Positions 5,044-6,668 of a DNA stretch of 6,668 bases are shown here, in pieces (the first letter of the stretch is position 1; every line of letters starts with the position of its first letter). The stretch covers positions 1 to 6,668 of the forward strand of contig JBNMPS010000141.1 in NCBI GenBank assembly GCA_051277005.1. The letters are read 5' to 3'. Both the position numbers and the translations under genes were made by a program. The DNA comes from Dasania sp051277005 (GTDB lineage: Bacteria > Pseudomonadota > Gammaproteobacteria > Pseudomonadales > Dasaniaceae). The notes under the pieces were generated by a model. It saw nothing but the letters and a program-made list of their open reading frames with translations, was not told the origin of the DNA and made no database searches.

Positions 5044-6668
5044 TTAGAGGCTTTTGATGCTCTCTAGTTGTTCTTCCATTTTGTTCAGTGCGTTTTGTTG
5101 AGCGCTTAGCTTCTCTTGTTCTTTGGCAACCACGTCAGCGGGGGCTTTATCAACAAATTTGGGGTTGTTGAGTTTACCTGAGATGCGCGCCAAATCTTTG
5201 CTGAGCTTTTCAATCTCTTTGTTGAGGCGAGCCATTTCGGCTTCTTTGTCGATGAGGCCTGCCATGGGTACGAGTATTCCCATGCCGCCCACGAAAGCGG
5301 TTGCTGACATCGGTGCTTCTTCACCCTCGTTTAGCCAAGTGATGGTCTCTAACTTGGCTAGGGTTTTAAGAAATTGCTCGTTAGCAACTAAGCTACGCTG
5401 GTCGTCGGCTGAGCCGTTTTTAATGAAAACCGGTAGCGCTTTAGCCGGGGATATATTCATTTCACCGCGGATATTACGAATACCAACAATCACGCCTTTC
5501 AACCAAGCAATATCCGTTTCGGCTTGAGGGTCAATTAAGCTTTGGTCGGCTTCGGGGTAGGCGGCCAGCATGATGGTGTCGGCTATTTCGTCAGAGCCTG
5601 CTATGGCGCCAGCCGCCGCTAATGGCTTAATACGCTGCCAAATCTCTTCGGTAATAAAGGGCATTAAGGGGTGAGCTAAGCGTAATACCGCTTCGAGCAC
5701 GCGAATAAGGGTGCGGCGGGTGCCTTTCTTTTGTGCGTCGCTGGCGTTGTCATCCCATAGCACGGGCTTAGAAAGCTCTAAGTACCAGCTACAGTATTCA
5801 TTCCAGATAAAATCGTATAAAGCTTGCGAGGCTAAATCTAAACGGTAGCTGTTAATGCCATCGGCGACGGCTTGCTCAACTTTTTGTAGCTCGCTGGTAA
5901 TCCAGCGGTCGGCAACAGAAAGTTCATAGCCGCCATCGTTGCGTTGATCGCAATCTTGGCCGTCGGTATTCATGATGGCGTAGTTGGCGGCATTCCAAAT
6001 TTTGTTGCAGAAATTACGGAAGCCTTCGATACGACCTACATCAAAATTGATATCACGGCCGGTAGAGGCGAGTGAATAGTAGGTGTAACGCAGGGCATCG
6101 GTACCGTAGCCATTAATGCCATCGGGGAATTCTTTGCGGGTTTGTTTCTCAACTTTATCTTTTAAGCGTGGCTGCATCATGCCAGCGGTACGCTTTGTGA
6201 CTAAGGTTTCTAAGTCGATGCCATCAATTAAATCGATAGGGTCAAGCACGTTGCCCTTGGATTTAGACATTTTAGCGCCTTGGCTGTCGCGCACTAGGCC
6301 ATGCACGTAAACCGTGTGGAAAGGGACTTCTTTTTTAAAGTGCAGGGTGAGCATAATCATGCGTGCTACCCAGAAGAAGATAATGTCAAAGCCGGTGACT
6401 AATACATCGGTCGAGTGAAAGGTTTTTAAGAAGTCGGTTTGCTCGGGCCAGCCTAAGGTACCGAAGGTCCAAAGGCCTGAACTAAACCAGGTATCGAGAA
6501 CATCGTTATCTTGTTTGAGATTGATATCACCGAGGCTGTGCTTTTGGCGTACTTCATCTTCGTTGCGGCCCACATACACATTACCGGCATCGTCATACCA
6601 TGCCGGGATGCGGTGGCCCCACCATAGTTGGCGCGAGATACACCAATCTTGAATGTCGCGCATCCAAG
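5044..6668 (-). CDS. valS: Valyl-tRNA synthetase, C-terminal part (5' end outside window)
   Basis: This cytoplasmic class I aminoacyl-tRNA synthetase charges tRNA-Val with valine. About 541 residues of a protein usually near 950 are present; the reading frame enters at the right edge without a start (a Trp codon precedes MRDIQDWC). Visible parts are the catalytic-domain stretch WCISRQLWWGHRIPAWY, the VLDTWFSSGLWTF segment and GAKMSKSKGNVLDP, with the KMSKS ATP loop about 133 residues into the visible part. After it come the anticodon-binding helical domain (TGRDINFDVGRIEGFRNFCNKIWNA, shown in part, and CSWYLELSKPVLW) and a C-terminal charged coiled coil (roughly the last 80 residues, LIDKEAEMARLNKEIEKLSK onward) that contacts tRNA. 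The sequence is close to the E. coli enzyme throughout. It is a housekeeping gene with no visible lesion. The DNA after its stop holds the 43-bp hairpin and then the sulfide operon control region. Confidence 0.97.
   Translation of the reverse strand, partial: WMRDIQDWCISRQLWWGHRIPAWYDDAGNVYVGRNEDEVRQKHSLGDINLKQDNDVLDTWFSSGLWTFGTLGWPEQTDFLKTFHSTDVLVTGFDIIFFWVARMIMLTLHFKKEVPFHTVYVHGLVRDSQGAKMSKSKGNVLDPIDLIDGIDLETLVTKRTAGMMQPRLKDKVEKQTRKEFPDGINGYGTDALRYTYYSLASTGRDINFDVGRIEGFRNFCNKIWNAANYAIMNTDGQDCDQRNDGGYELSVADRWITSELQKVEQAVADGINSYRLDLASQALYDFIWNEYCSWYLELSKPVLWDDNASDAQKKGTRRTLIRVLEAVLRLAHPLMPFITEEIWQRIKPLAAAGAIAGSDEIADTIMLAAYPEADQSLIDPQAETDIAWLKGVIVGIRNIRGEMNISPAKALPVFIKNGSADDQRSLVANEQFLKTLAKLETITWLNEGEEAPMSATAFVGGMGILVPMAGLIDKEAEMARLNKEIEKLSKDLARISGKLNNPKFVDKAPADVVAKEQEKLSAQQNALNKMEEQLESIKSL

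Noticed and set aside
5123..5527. 134-codon + strand frame, and the others opposite or within valS
   Set aside because: They are shadows of a fully conserved valS reading frame and show no independent ribosome binding site or domain.

Overview
The window looks like chromosomal DNA of a gammaproteobacterium, probably marine or estuarine. The valyl-tRNA synthetase at the right end reads closely like the enterobacterial/gammaproteobacterial protein, codon use is only moderately AT-leaning, and the sulfide-oxidation pair and MscS channel are of types common there. No species call is possible from the sequence alone.

Layout. Bases 1-1275 are a graveyard of mobile DNA on the + strand. First comes the decayed 3' part of a group II intron: reverse transcriptase/maturase fragments spread over three frames, then a recognisable but damaged ribozyme domain V and a domain VI hairpin. 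Next come a terminator-like hairpin and the left part of an IS1182-type insertion sequence, whose transposase carries a nonsense codon, an internal deletion and a lost C-terminus. Bases 1326-2153 (+) hold an intact small-conductance mechanosensitive channel (MscS) that starts about 50 bp after the IS relic. Bases 2154-2336 are a convergent intergenic region with one terminator for each side.

Bases 2337-4736 (-) are the functional centre: a two-gene sulfide detoxification/oxidation operon, transcribed right to left. The first gene encodes an ETHE1-type persulfide dioxygenase fused at its C-terminus to a DUF442/TIGR01244 sulfurtransferase-like domain. The second, 54 bp downstream, encodes a type II sulfide:quinone oxidoreductase. 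The expected flow is: SQR oxidises H2S at the membrane and passes electrons to quinone, sulfane sulfur goes to a thiol such as glutathione, and the dioxygenase oxidises the persulfide to sulfite while the DUF442 domain may shuttle sulfane sulfur (for instance toward thiosulfate).

Bases 4737-5043 form the operon's upstream region. It has a perfect TATAAT -10 box with a poor -35, two related GCTGA/TCAGC palindromes (one over the -35), another 12-bp palindrome, and a striking 43-bp near-perfect hairpin just after the valS stop. Bases 5044-6668 (-) are the C-terminal part of valS, which runs off the right edge.

The most noteworthy items are the dioxygenase-DUF442 fusion, whose domain order is the reverse of the one I recall for Blh proteins, its palindrome-rich control region, the 43-bp hairpin, and the domain V catalytic-triad lesion in the dead intron. 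I found no CRISPR array, tRNA, rRNA or wholly unrecognisable multi-gene system.
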